A stretch of 64,000 nt of DNA from an uncultured Bacteroidia bacterium (GCA_902773925.1 CACYGI010000004.1:62001-126000), one strand, 5' to 3'; counted from the first letter of the stretch, positions 54,006-62,959 are shown. Program-made: numbers and translations. The notes: generated from the sequence alone by a model not told the origin.

Positions 54006-56264
54006 TTACTGTCCCAACAAACTGGAGAACATTTCACTATATGAATTGTCTTTTGAGGACCTTGATTGATAGTATGACCCCCGAGCCCAATCTTCGTCTC
54101 TTTCATCATATTCAGGCTCTCCTGAAAAACGGGATTTTGCCTCATCCACTGCCCCCTCCCAGATATCAACTCTCATCCTAGGTATCTTATCCGCAAGAAG
54201 GGAAGCTGTTCCTCCTATCATATCACATTCCTCTTCGCTAGTGGCAGATTCCAATTCTGCCTCCAATGAACTTTCTACTCTTTCTAACAACTCATCGCAT
54301 TCCAAGGCTTTCTGACCGAATTCAGTCATTTCCAGCAAATCCAAGATATTGACAAAATCATCCGACCAGTCTGCTTGTTCATATACGACAGCTGAAAGAT
54401 GTTCTAAATCCAGTGCATTTCTATCTCCCTTATCTAGACGATCAAGGAGCGTCATTCTGTCCAAAAGGCTATACTTGCTGCATTCAAGAAAGTTTTGGCC
54501 AACAACAGCACTTACCAACTGAGGATTATTCTTAAAGAGAGTTGTAAAAGTATCCTGCATCTTTACGATATAACCTGCAAGAGAAGTGCTTTCTCTCACG
54601 TACAATGATCCGGATTCCTTCAAAGTACATAGCCGGAAATGGGCAATGGCATATTCATACGCGCCAATTACAGCGGGATAAAGATTAGCTGTAATTTTAA
54701 TCATCCTATGAAAATCTGTTGATGGTAAATCCGAGAAGGTGTTGTATACCTGGTCTGCAAATAGTGCATTCTTAATCAGCATACTTTGCACATCCTCATA
54801 CGCTCTAACTTTATCAAGCAAATAATCAAATACTGAAGGATTATGAAAACCTGTTATGAGAGAAGTCATATGTCTTGAAGTGAGGACAAAAGTACCTTCC
54901 AACATCTTTAACGTTTCCTCCCAAGTCATTTCAGTGAGTGAGAGTGACAATTCACCAGATGTCCTATTAATAAAAAACTTCACAGCCGAATACCACTCAT
55001 CATTATACACGGGCCCATTCCCCATGGTCATTCTGATAAATAGAGCATATTGCGCCAGCTGTGGCATGTTACAGAAAGCGTAATCCCATACTGAATTAGG
55101 ATGCTCAAAGAAATCCAAGAACTGTTGAACAAAACTGGTCGGAGAAACCTGAAGGTATAGTTGCTTGTTCAGGAATGCTTCAATGATTCGGGGATTAAAA
55201 TTCTTATGCTTGATGAGTCTCAAGTATCGCGAGCCCAAAAGAAGTTGGCGAATATACTCTATAGGTATTTCTGCTTCCGCCAGATGGTTATACAAGATAT
55301 GCGCCCGAACTTCCTCTGTGTAATCTTCCAAATCTATCGTACACTTAGCCAACTCTATGTTTCTCACAGCAAAATGCTCATATTGCCTCATAGCTGACTT
55401 TAAGATGTATTCTCGGGTTGAAAGAATAAACAATTTGTCCGGCTTATGACGGATCGCATCAATGAACCGTATTACTTTGCTTTCAAAACCATCCTCAGTT
55501 ACATTAAAGTAGTTCGCTCCGAGAAAATCATCGAAAAAGAATACTTGTCTCTTCCCTTCAACCATCTTTTCAGCGGCGTCATCCATAGTATATACCCTGA
55601 TGGCTTCTTCATAATCCTCTCCCAGAAGTTTATAAACAAGCATTCTCGCTAAAGTTGTCTTTCCTATGCCGGGAATACCAGATATAATAACGAACCGGTT
55701 CTTCAGTAGAATGGACATCGCTTCATTAAAGCTGTCATTCATCACGTAGGTTGCGATATCTCTTCCTATCTCTTCGCGTTCAAAACCCGACCAATTCTCT
55801 ATACGACGATGAAGAATCCTCTCCATCACATTCGTACTCCCAATCCATAGCTTATAGTACTGATCCTCTATGTCATGAAACTGACCGAGAAGATTGTTGA
55901 TATCTTCTCTTCCAAGAATGTCTGTAGTATTAAGGATGAACGGCGCAAATAGATTGGTGATTTCATCCTTGTTCCCGGGAGTCAGTCCAACTGAAGTTGA
56001 AAGGATATAACGCTTGGGATTGAGACGCCTAACCTTTTCAACCTCCTGCTTTAAAACCCTCAATAACGAATCATAGTCTTTATAGCGCTTTGCCTGAACA
56101 ATAGTCGTACTCCTATGCGACGCACAAGCGAACCGAAGATCAATTCCATTATCGCGCCCAGAAGTAAAACTCTCGATGAATATACTCTCCCTTTTCTGGA
56201 GAAGATCCCTTGTGAGGCATTCAAACTCGTTGGGCTGAAGTATTTGGAAGTCGTACTCAAGCAT
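54006..56264 (-). CDS. Mrr-like nuclease fused to STAND NTPase (nSTAND3-type), probable defence protein
   Basis: 752 residues. The N-terminal 130 residues form a restriction endonuclease-like domain: SGRDNGIDLRF has Asp42 and IVQAKRY has Gln58-x-Lys60, the QxK form of Mrr nucleases. A P-loop NTPase follows with GIPGIGKTT (residues 196-204) and a Walker B VFFFDDFLGA near 241-250. The remaining ~450 residues are helical without recognisable repeats and may sense a trigger. This order resembles Avs-type STAND defence proteins, where target binding activates the nuclease, though it is shorter. AT-rich and flanked by gaps, so it appears to stand alone. Substrate and trigger are inferred. Confidence 0.78.
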   Translation of the reverse strand: MLEYDFQILQPNEFECLTRDLLQKRESIFIESFTSGRDNGIDLRFACASHRSTTIVQAKRYKDYDSLLRVLKQEVEKVRRLNPKRYILSTSVGLTPGNKDEITNLFAPFILNTTDILGREDINNLLGQFHDIEDQYYKLWIGSTNVMERILHRRIENWSGFEREEIGRDIATYVMNDSFNEAMSILLKNRFVIISGIPGIGKTTLARMLVYKLLGEDYEEAIRVYTMDDAAEKMVEGKRQVFFFDDFLGANYFNVTEDGFESKVIRFIDAIRHKPDKLFILSTREYILKSAMRQYEHFAVRNIELAKCTIDLEDYTEEVRAHILYNHLAEAEIPIEYIRQLLLGSRYLRLIKHKNFNPRIIEAFLNKQLYLQVSPTSFVQQFLDFFEHPNSVWDYAFCNMPQLAQYALFIRMTMGNGPVYNDEWYSAVKFFINRTSGELSLSLTEMTWEETLKMLEGTFVLTSRHMTSLITGFHNPSVFDYLLDKVRAYEDVQSMLIKNALFADQVYNTFSDLPSTDFHRMIKITANLYPAVIGAYEYAIAHFRLCTLKESGSLYVRESTSLAGYIVKMQDTFTTLFKNNPQLVSAVVGQNFLECSKYSLLDRMTLLDRLDKGDRNALDLEHLSAVVYEQADWSDDFVNILDLLEMTEFGQKALECDELLERVESSLEAELESATSEEECDMIGGTASLLADKIPRMRVDIWEGAVDEAKSRFSGEPEYDERDEDWARGSYYQSRSSKDNSYSEMFSSLLGQ

Positions 56265-56787
56265 AAAAAAACTCGGTTAAATAGTCTCTTTGGCGACCAT
56301 CATCTATCAAATCATAATCAGTCTTTTCAATAACAGCCTCGTCTGCTTTTATAGGTATTGTAATCCACCAAATGATAATAAAAAAGAATACTATTATGGT
56401 GTGAATAAGTTAATAATAGCTTCCATTAAGCACATACTCTAATCCAATAATAGCAATGAGTAAAGTAGCCACCAAAACTATTACCCCTGGTCTTTCAATT
56501 CTTTTCTTTCTGGAAAACGAAAACACTTATTGCAATCAGAGTTAGTCCACATTATTCTATTCTATTCTATTCATTACCACGGGGCCCAAAAAAAACTGAT
56601 CATTTCATTAATTCTCCTCAGCATATTTCCCTCACTGTTGGACTAACGCAAACAAATCCAGAACAGTAGTGTCAAACTTAAGAGGGGAACTGCGCTATTA
56701 TCACACATAGTATCTTTATTACAACAGGGAACGATAATCTTTATATTGACTGTAAATAGATGTCAGCGGCCAAAAAGGACAAGATAT
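56265..56787. other. AT-rich intergenic region
   Basis: 523 bp between the STAND gene and the three-gene operon. No supported gene. It holds a short (ATTCT)3 microsatellite at 56554-56572 and no exact TAnnTTTG box on the minus strand close to 56264. Confidence 0.5.
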
Positions 56788-57645
56788 CTACAAGTATTTT
56801 TTTTCAATATCCGCTGCCATATATATAGATTCCAACTCATTATGAGCTGTTGTCCGAACTAAGATGCCGATTTTGTTATCCGTATCCATAAGCCGAATAT
56901 CAATTAGGCCATTATTTCTTATTGTGGTCTTTTTCTTTGCCTTAGGATCAAAAGCCAAAGAATTCACCACTTCAACAATATATGACTCCTTCTTGATTCT
57001 CTGAGAGAACTCTTGCAGCGTTTGCTTGCCGTGGTCAGGCCGAAGGCTAATGCGCTTTGCTTCCGGAGCAATTTCTGAAGCCCTAAACTTGAGTGATAGA
57101 TTATTAATAGCCCACGACACAAACTCTGGTTCGGCGAACTGTTTTAGATGAGAGATGCCAAAAATTCTATGGTTTCGGGCTTTCCTTGTTTCATCTTCTA
57201 CGACAGAGAGAGTAAAAGATGTATTCTGAACCCAAAAATCATCTGAGGCAAAACTCACCACAAAACCAGAAGAATAATATGCACAGGCAAATCCGTCTGC
57301 AATAACTTCCTGCTCTTTTCGAACGAGCTTGGTTGTATGTAGAATATACATCTTTTCCTCTTCCGTATCGTCGTAAATGTAAGGAGGCTTAAGCATGGAC
57401 AAAAACATCTGAGCTCCGAAATTATTCCCATAAGCGTTCTTGGCAAGATAATCTTTCAATGAAAAATCTTTTTTCAATTCCAAGTCTTTTGCAGGCTTGT
57501 TAGAGCGCACTTTCTTAAAGCCAAGAAAACCTCCGCAGAACTTTAGAACCGCCACAAAGGTTTTTATTCTGCTCTCAATTTCCTGATCAGTTTCGCACAG
57601 GGGTTCAACGGAAATCTCATTAAAAAAGGGCTCCGGCTCACGCAT
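56788..57645 (-). CDS. Unknown protein of the Cas2-like/DUF3696 operon (candidate effector)
   Basis: 285 residues, soluble. Three parts can be seen: an N-terminal helical region; a middle segment (ACAYYSSGFVVSFASDDFW, then FGISHLKQFAEPEFVSWAIN); and a C-terminal module (RPDHGKQTLQEFSQRIKKES, VEVVNSLAFDPKAKK, ILVRTTAHNELESIYMAADIE) whose pattern, His-Gly, NSLxF and TTxxNxxExxxIA, I recall from many unnamed bacterial proteins. No classic nuclease motif is evident. It begins 4 bp after the DUF3696 ATPase gene, so they are surely co-transcribed. A role as effector of the ATPase is inferred from operon logic only. Confidence 0.7.
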   Translation of the reverse strand: MREPEPFFNEISVEPLCETDQEIESRIKTFVAVLKFCGGFLGFKKVRSNKPAKDLELKKDFSLKDYLAKNAYGNNFGAQMFLSMLKPPYIYDDTEEEKMYILHTTKLVRKEQEVIADGFACAYYSSGFVVSFASDDFWVQNTSFTLSVVEDETRKARNHRIFGISHLKQFAEPEFVSWAINNLSLKFRASEIAPEAKRISLRPDHGKQTLQEFSQRIKKESYIVEVVNSLAFDPKAKKKTTIRNNGLIDIRLMDTDNKIGILVRTTAHNELESIYMAADIEKKYL

Positions 57646-57649
57646 ACCA

Positions 57650-58780
57650 CTACACCAACTCTAACAACTGCTTCGTCCACTCATCCATAAAATCATCGGG
57701 AAATAAACTCAAATTCCCCTGGCTATCGCAATAAATCTCACATATCTCCGGGGTGCTTGTATTCTCACTATTGGAGAAATGCAAAATAATACTTTCCTCC
57801 GGCTTGATTATCCCGTTTTTTGCTGCGATTCTAAGGCCGTTGATAACATGATCACTATGTGTCTCAAGGAGCAGCTGGAATCCATTATCCAATGCCTTCT
57901 TTATCAGGAATTTAGCCAGTCTAGATTGTGCCCCAGAATGAAGATGTGCCTCGGGGTTCTCAATAATGACAAAACTGCCAGGTTTTGCCATCATGGCTGC
58001 AACGACGACAGGGAGAACATAACTATAGCCAAATCCCACGTTGATGGGTCTCAGCGTTTTTACACCACTGTTAGAGTTCAACCCCAATTCAATTTTATCA
58101 GTCGCAAAATTAATGGAAATCGACGCTCCTGACAGTATGATTGCAAGATTATGCTCCAGTTCGCGGATAAATTCCGGACCCTGTTCTGCAATAACATTAA
58201 TGATATTATCACCCACGGGGCTCAAATAAACACCCTCGGACCGAGTATACACATACTTTGCCTCATTGACAGGTCCGTTTCTATCTGCTGAAATATAGAT
58301 AGCATCTTTCAGGTTTTGTAAGATAGCATTATCCGAGGTTACGCCAGATGACAATTCAGCCCCCCCCTCAGTCGTCGATGAAATATCATCTGGTCCAGAC
58401 ATATATTCAAAAGTTTCCTTCCCATTTACCTTCTGTGAAACCAATGCCCCCATCTCTGGAAACTTCTCTATTGCTTCAAAACGTACTGCCACGCTTTCTT
58501 GAGCATCTGATTCGATGAACACCTCAAAAGAGCGGTCTTTGCTATCTTGATTAATCAGTTCACTAAAACAACCTTGATGAATATACCCGCCGTTAACGAT
58601 AAGTTGGTCCAGTGAGTTTGACCGCCTCATAGATTGACCAAGAAGAAGCAATGACTGCGATATACTGGATTTGCCACGACCATTCTTACCATACATAATG
58701 GTAATCGGCTTCAGCGAAATCTGAGTTTCTTCACCAAAGCATTTAAAGCCTTTGAGTCCTACCTTACTAATCATAATCAT
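57650..58780 (-). CDS. AAA/ABC-type ATPase with DUF3696 C-terminus (OLD-like)
   Basis: 376 residues from ATG 58780, which shares a base with the Cas2-like stop (TAATG). GLKGFKCFGEETQISLKPIT leads into the P-loop GKNGRGKSS (31-39). The signature-side motifs are VIIENPEAHLHSGAQSRLAK (Walker B, with Glu) and LLETHSDHVINGLR (H-loop). The C-terminal EICEIYCDSQGNLSLFPDDF with FMDEWTKQLL is the DUF3696 ending. Related SMC/OLD-like ATPases sense phage or DNA states and drive toxic partners (for example in Septu, Gabija and PARIS). No TOPRIM nuclease is attached, so a separate effector is expected. Confidence 0.85.
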   Translation of the reverse strand: MIMISKVGLKGFKCFGEETQISLKPITIMYGKNGRGKSSISQSLLLLGQSMRRSNSLDQLIVNGGYIHQGCFSELINQDSKDRSFEVFIESDAQESVAVRFEAIEKFPEMGALVSQKVNGKETFEYMSGPDDISSTTEGGAELSSGVTSDNAILQNLKDAIYISADRNGPVNEAKYVYTRSEGVYLSPVGDNIINVIAEQGPEFIRELEHNLAIILSGASISINFATDKIELGLNSNSGVKTLRPINVGFGYSYVLPVVVAAMMAKPGSFVIIENPEAHLHSGAQSRLAKFLIKKALDNGFQLLLETHSDHVINGLRIAAKNGIIKPEESIILHFSNSENTSTPEICEIYCDSQGNLSLFPDDFMDEWTKQLLELV

Positions 58781-59058
58781 TAATTCTTCATCCAATCCCA
58801 GAATGATCTTGGTAACCATCCTTGATAACGCTTTTCCGTAATATCCACAACGAAAATACGATCCTTGGCATCCATTGTTTCTCGGAGTTGTGTGGTAATC
58901 TCGTCAACTGACGCAGAATCATTCACCTTGACCATCCAAGTGGATTCAAGGGGATGCTGCCAACCATTCTCCCCTGCGAGTGTTTTTATCAACTCGTAGA
59001 GTTCCGTATAATTACGGCCGGGCTGCTTCAAATCATAAGTAATCAAAAACAATTTCAT
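58780..59058 (-). CDS. Orphan Cas2-like / SinR family protein
   Basis: 92 residues from ATG 59058, supported by a -7 box 19 bp upstream. MKLFLITYDLKQPGRNYTEL is the first ferredoxin-like strand and loop of the Cas2/VapD-like family (Tyr8-Asp9); HPLESTWMVKV, KDRIFVVDI and QGWLPRSFWDW complete the pattern of the orphan Cas2-like group often labelled SinR. No cas1 or CRISPR array is in the window. It is the first gene of a three-gene operon with a DUF3696 ATPase and an unknown protein. Nuclease or nucleic-acid-binding activity is possible but unproven. Confidence 0.8.
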   Translation of the reverse strand: MKLFLITYDLKQPGRNYTELYELIKTLAGENGWQHPLESTWMVKVNDSASVDEITTQLRETMDAKDRIFVVDITEKRYQGWLPRSFWDWMKN

Positions 59059-59076
59059 GTCTTTGTATTTGAAACT

Positions 59077-59084
59077 CAAATTTA
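59077..59084 (-). promoter_or_regulatory. Candidate -7 box of the Cas2-like operon
   Basis: Minus-strand TAAATTTG fits TAnnTTTG, 18 bp upstream of ATG 59058. It supports a transcript that starts at the Cas2-like gene. From here to 59441 I see no well-supported gene. Confidence 0.45.
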
Positions 59085-59441
59085 CACTTTTTTCCCCATT
59101 CAGCAATACCGCATGATATTGATTGATTGAAAAAGTGCGTACTAACTCTTACCTTTTCCACCTCGAACAACTTCTTAAACAACCCCCATCTTTCATCATA
59201 TACCATAGCAACAATATCGTAGTTGTATAAATTATTTCTTATTATCACGGTGCTTGCCATTAACTCTTCTCAAAACCCGTCACGAATAGCCCTTAGACAG
59301 CTCTCACATTGAGGATGAAAGTGGTATGATTTGAGCCTACCGTACGCTTTTAGAGGTTGTTTCATGCGCCCAATCAATAGATCACTATATGAGTATCGTT
59401 CTCTATGTACTATCTCGACTCAATTATCAAATCACGATTAA

Positions 59442-59837
59442 TCATAGAGAAAGGATATCCTCCTCCCCAATCGGCTCGTAGAGTCCATCTTTACACTCCA
59501 GGATTACCGTGCCGGATTCCAATACTTCGACAGAATGCCACTGGCCGATGGGGATGGTCACCGCCACGCAGTCACTGGCGGGAGCCAGGTCAATCACTTC
59601 CGTAACCACCCCGGCTTCATTATAGTACACCTCGCGCAGATGGCCACGCAAACAGACGACCGTTTCCGAGGATTTCTTGTGCCGATGAATCGGAAGCGGT
59701 GAGCCAGGTTCAATTGCATTGAGCATACGCTGCGAGCCGTCGGAAGGCGAATTCCGCAGGTCCATATTCATCCGCAGCCGCGGCGAGGCCTTCGCCTGGG
59801 CGGTCAAGTCATCCAGTATAGCTTGTGTAATCTTCAT
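59442..59837 (-). CDS. wbuC: WbuC family cupin
   Basis: 131 residues. SPRLRMNMDLRNSPSDGSQR, then PLPIHRHKKSSETVVCLRG with the cupin metal-binding HxH and Glu, and QWHSVEVLESGTVILECKDG match WbuC, a small cupin of O-antigen and capsule loci whose reaction is unknown. It lies 4 bp after the disrupted WecA-like gene, so it belongs to the same polysaccharide operon. Confidence 0.88.
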   Translation of the reverse strand: MKITQAILDDLTAQAKASPRLRMNMDLRNSPSDGSQRMLNAIEPGSPLPIHRHKKSSETVVCLRGHLREVYYNEAGVVTEVIDLAPASDCVAVTIPIGQWHSVEVLESGTVILECKDGLYEPIGEEDILSL

Positions 59838-59841
59838 AGTT

Positions 59842-60887
59842 CTATTTCTTCAGTGAGGCCAGATACTCCTCATGCAAATGATAATACTTCTTCATAAACA
59901 GCACATACGCCGCCGCCAGCACCAGCGCCACCACAATCAGATAGATCCAATGCGCCAGCACCGTATTCGGAATCAGATACACCATCACCAGCGAAATCAC
60001 CAGCTGCAGCCCCATATAAATCAGCGACACTACCACATGCGACATCCCCAACTCATTCGCCATCAACTGGTAGGCGTGCTTGCGATGCGCCTCACCCAGA
60101 TTCTCATGCAGCATCACCCGATGCACGATCGTGCAGCAGCCGTCGATGCCATACACCAGCAGGAAGATCAGCCAGGTGATATCCCGCGTCTTCATAATCA
60201 GGCAGCCGATCAGGAACAGCAGGATGAACGCCATCCCCACGCTCCCAACGTCCCCGGCAAAGCACTTCGCCTTGTTCTTCGGCCGAAAGTTGAAGATGCT
60301 GAACACCAACACGCCGATAATGGCCACCACCAGAAACGACTCCTCCACGAACCCTCTGTCATCCTGAGCGAAGCGAAGGATCTGTTCGCCAGCAGTAGCG
60401 GCACCAGCACCGCCAGCGAATACCCGGCCGTGATGCCATTGATGCCGTCCATGAAATTATAGATATTCGTCGCGCCCACGCACACAATCAGCGCAGCAAT
60501 GCCGATGAGCGCCCATACCCACCAGGCGAACTCACCGCCCGCAAATCCCAGGCTCTGGACAATCTGCCAGAACAGCAGTCCCATCGCCACGAACTGCACC
60601 ACCAGCCGCACGCTGTCCGGCAGCGAATGGATATCATCCACGAAGCTGATGCCCGCCGCCAGCGTCACCGCCGCCAGCATCCACGGATACTGGAAGCCGA
60701 AGAATGCGCTCCACACCCACAGGCCGATGACGAAGATAATTCCGCCCCCGCGGATCACCACCTTCGTATGCGAGCTCCGCTCGTTGGGTTTGTCGATGAT
60801 GTTGCATTTGTCCGAGATGCGGAAATATACCAACTCTGCAATAATCAGTATTACTGTTATAATTCCATATGTAATCCACATATACAT
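59842..60887 (-). pseudogene. WecA/MraY-like sugar-1-phosphate transferase disrupted by a 26-bp insertion
   Basis: Two frames carry one protein. The N-terminal part (60887 to about 60386) has FVDDIHSLPDSVRLVVQF and NIYNFMDGINGITAGYS; the C-terminal part (from about 60354) has AKCFAGDVGSVGMAF and HRKHAYQLMANE. Between them is a CATCCTGAGCGAAGCGAAGG element. Removing 26 bp (60360-60385) joins the frames through LLLANRGFVEESFLVV and gives 339 residues, a normal family length. As it stands the first frame runs on into RSFASLRMTEG and loses the catalytic loops. Either a true pseudogene or, if the element excises, a switchable gene; sequencing error is less likely given the motif. Confidence 0.88.
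60355..60385. mobile_element. Short CATCCTGAGCG-type insertion with 5-bp flanking duplication
   Basis: A 21-bp core at 60360-60380 is flanked on the plus strand by TCTGT on both sides (60355-60359 and 60381-60385). Core plus one duplicate is 26 bp, which explains the frameshift exactly. The core matches the ends of repeats at 40592-40613, 46139-46159 and parts of 46343-46401. Confidence 0.75.
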
Positions 60888-60891
60888 AGTT

Positions 60892-62244
60892 TTATTTCTT
60901 TACGTAATATCCACCCGTCTTATCCGAGTCTCTATGCTCAATAAGGTTTGATTTAGCCAACAAGGCAATATGTCTATCAATTGTAGGGATACTTTTTCCT
61001 GTCAATTCAGAAATACGTTTTCTCTGAATACCAGGATTAGCCTTAATAGCCTGATAAGTACTATTTACACTATCACTTAGGCTATCATTTCGACTATCAT
61101 TTACCCTATCATCACCATTTAATCCGCCATTACCTGTCACTTGTCCTGGAGCATCCTTCGCCTGCCTAATGGTTGCATACACCATAAACTCATTCTGTTT
61201 GTACTCCGGTGCTGGCAGTCCTGCCTCCTCCATCTCACGGAACATCCTGTCCACGCCCTCGCCAAACTCCTTCACCAGCTTGTACGACCGCATATACAAC
61301 GCAATCTTCGGGTTCCTCGAAAAGTGCATCTCTCGAATGTTATACGGTCTCACCAAGCCGGGCAGAATGCCGGGGCTCTCCACCGTAATATGGTCGTCAA
61401 ACAGCTTCACCTCATCTGTGCGGAATCGACCGTCTGGTCCCAGATATGTATGTTCCTTGATTTGCGTCTTCACAAAAGCCAGCACATCGTTTGTCAACTT
61501 CAATAACGGGCCGGTGAAAATCTCATCCTTCACCACGTTCATCTCCGTTCCCACCTTGGCTTCCGTGCCGTCATAGCGGATAACCCGAACCTGCGCCCGC
61601 TGGAAGAACCGCTGCGGATTCTTTCCGAACAGCAGCACGGCAGCCCCCGTCAGCGCCTCATACTCTCGCCCACGGTAGTCCTCCTTCTTCACCACATAGC
61701 CATTCTCGCGCAGATACGTCTCAGCCCCCTTTCCATAGCCTATCACCTTCACGTAATCCCCCACCAGCGCCATATCCAAGTCCTCCCATCGCGCGTTGTT
61801 CACAGGCGCATCCTCATAGTAATGTTCACCCTTGGCATACACCAGTTGCATTCGCTGCTCAAAGTTCAGTTTCTTCGACTTGTCGCCCACGCGATAGTAC
61901 ACCTCATCCGCCTGATTTGCATGCACTCGGACGCTCTGCGGCACCGTCATCAGAATGATATGGTTGGGCTGGCCATTCACGTCCGTCACATCCATATATT
62001 CCGTTGAAGCGGCTATCGACGGCACGCAGTAATCATACGAAGCCCTCAGCAGCTCGTTCACGTGCTCCGTCTTGCCATCCACCCCCGTGAGTGCCCCGTC
62101 ATCCTCCACACCGATGGCAATCCTTCCGCCATCCGCATTGGCGAATGCGATGATGGTAATCGCCAGCGCTTTCGCATCTATGCGGGCACTCTTCCGGTCA
62201 AATACCTGAAACTCCGTCGATTTCTGTATCTCTTCTATAGTCAT
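60892..62244 (-). CDS. Schlafen AlbA_2 domain / ATP-binding protein with C-terminal winged helix
   Basis: 450 residues. STEFQVFDRKSARIDAKALA and IIAFANADGGRIAIGVEDDG define the AlbA_2 domain; a central region (GRFRTDEVKLFDDHITVESPG, VKEFGEGVDRMFREMEEAGL by its GEGVDRM core) is the GHKL-like ATP-binding module. A Ser/Asp/Asn linker encoded by 12-bp repeats precedes the winged-helix tail (RISELTGKSIPTIDRHIALL). Such proteins are regarded as transcriptional regulators or defence-associated factors. It lies 4 bp upstream of the WecA-like gene in the same direction. Confidence 0.85.
   Translation of the reverse strand: MTIEEIQKSTEFQVFDRKSARIDAKALAITIIAFANADGGRIAIGVEDDGALTGVDGKTEHVNELLRASYDYCVPSIAASTEYMDVTDVNGQPNHIILMTVPQSVRVHANQADEVYYRVGDKSKKLNFEQRMQLVYAKGEHYYEDAPVNNARWEDLDMALVGDYVKVIGYGKGAETYLRENGYVVKKEDYRGREYEALTGAAVLLFGKNPQRFFQRAQVRVIRYDGTEAKVGTEMNVVKDEIFTGPLLKLTNDVLAFVKTQIKEHTYLGPDGRFRTDEVKLFDDHITVESPGILPGLVRPYNIREMHFSRNPKIALYMRSYKLVKEFGEGVDRMFREMEEAGLPAPEYKQNEFMVYATIRQAKDAPGQVTGNGGLNGDDRVNDSRNDSLSDSVNSTYQAIKANPGIQRKRISELTGKSIPTIDRHIALLAKSNLIEHRDSDKTGGYYVKK
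61070..61117. repeat. 12-bp tandem repeat inside the AlbA_2 gene
   Basis: CTATCA recurs at 61070, 61082, 61094 and 61106, a strict 12-bp period (units such as CTATCATTTCGA). In the protein this gives VNDS-RNDS-LSDS-like tetrapeptides, so copy-number change would keep the frame. Confidence 0.75.
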
Positions 62245-62380
62245 ATCGTATCTCTTTCAATAGGGTATCACCATCCGATTCGTCGCTCACTTAGCGACCT
62301 GCCGTGAGTCAAGGAAGCCATTATACGTTCTCCGTGAAAAGAGTTTCATCGTTACAGGTGAGGCTCTTTTTATGTATTCT

Positions 62381-62950
62381 CTATGGTTGAAATAAAACAT
62401 TTGCGTCCTTGGTATAAACCAACTCTATTACATCTTTCATTACACCCTTGCCTTCAATGTTTTCATATAACTCCAGCAATACGCCATCTTTAGAATACTC
62501 TATAAAGGCACCGACAAGAGTATCGTGAACACATCTTGGATCCTCTTCATAATTCCCAAGAGGAGATACAAGCGATTTCACCCTTTCTCTGTCCTCAGCG
62601 GCATGCCTTCTATTACCTTTCCGCTTCATTTCTACAGCGAGCAGATTTCTTCCATAGCCCCTCTTCTGAATTAGTAAGTCACTAACCATATATACTGGCA
62701 AATGGGCACTGTTCTCATAATGCTTCAGGTCGCCATTCCCCATACGATTGTACTCAACATCAGCAAAGTACCCTTTAAAACACTCTACACCGTTCAATTG
62801 ATCATACTTACGCATAAGGTTTTCCATGTGATGTGCTAGCCTGGCGCAAATGTTTCTTTCAGACACACCAAAACGGATGTTATCGTAGTCCATTTCATAG
62901 AGCCTTGTCAGCGACTTAATCAGTATCTCTTGAACAATAATATCTCTCAT
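62381..62950 (-). CDS. Probable PD-(D/E)XK-like protein of unknown function
   Basis: 189 residues. After a helical start (EILIKSLTRLYEMDYDNIRF), DVEYNRMGNGDLK and VSDLLIQKRGYGRNLLAVEMKRKGN give an Asp on one strand and Glu-x-Lys on the next, the arrangement of PD-(D/E)XK nuclease folds. Whether it cuts DNA is not shown by this alone. It is 9 bp after the coiled-coil/HEPN-like gene in an AT-rich three-gene run that continues past the window edge. A terminator-like AAAAGAG/CTCTTTT hairpin lies downstream near 62337-62372. Confidence 0.6.
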   Translation of the reverse strand: MRDIIVQEILIKSLTRLYEMDYDNIRFGVSERNICARLAHHMENLMRKYDQLNGVECFKGYFADVEYNRMGNGDLKHYENSAHLPVYMVSDLLIQKRGYGRNLLAVEMKRKGNRRHAAEDRERVKSLVSPLGNYEEDPRCVHDTLVGAFIEYSKDGVLLELYENIEGKGVMKDVIELVYTKDANVLFQP

Positions 62951-62959
62951 ACCTTCACA

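Noticed and set aside
53963-54169. Possible zinc-ribbon fragment (KCSPVC...) at the end of the STAND gene
   Set aside because: It is in another frame of the STAND gene's 3' end, and the STAND frame ends naturally.
58780-59058. Cas2-like gene as part of a CRISPR-Cas locus
   Set aside because: No cas1, effector cas genes or repeat-spacer array is present; it groups with an ATPase instead.
59033-59260. A 75-codon minus-strand open frame upstream of the Cas2-like gene
   Set aside because: It overlaps the Cas2-like start and its -7 box, and shows no family features; left out for lack of support.
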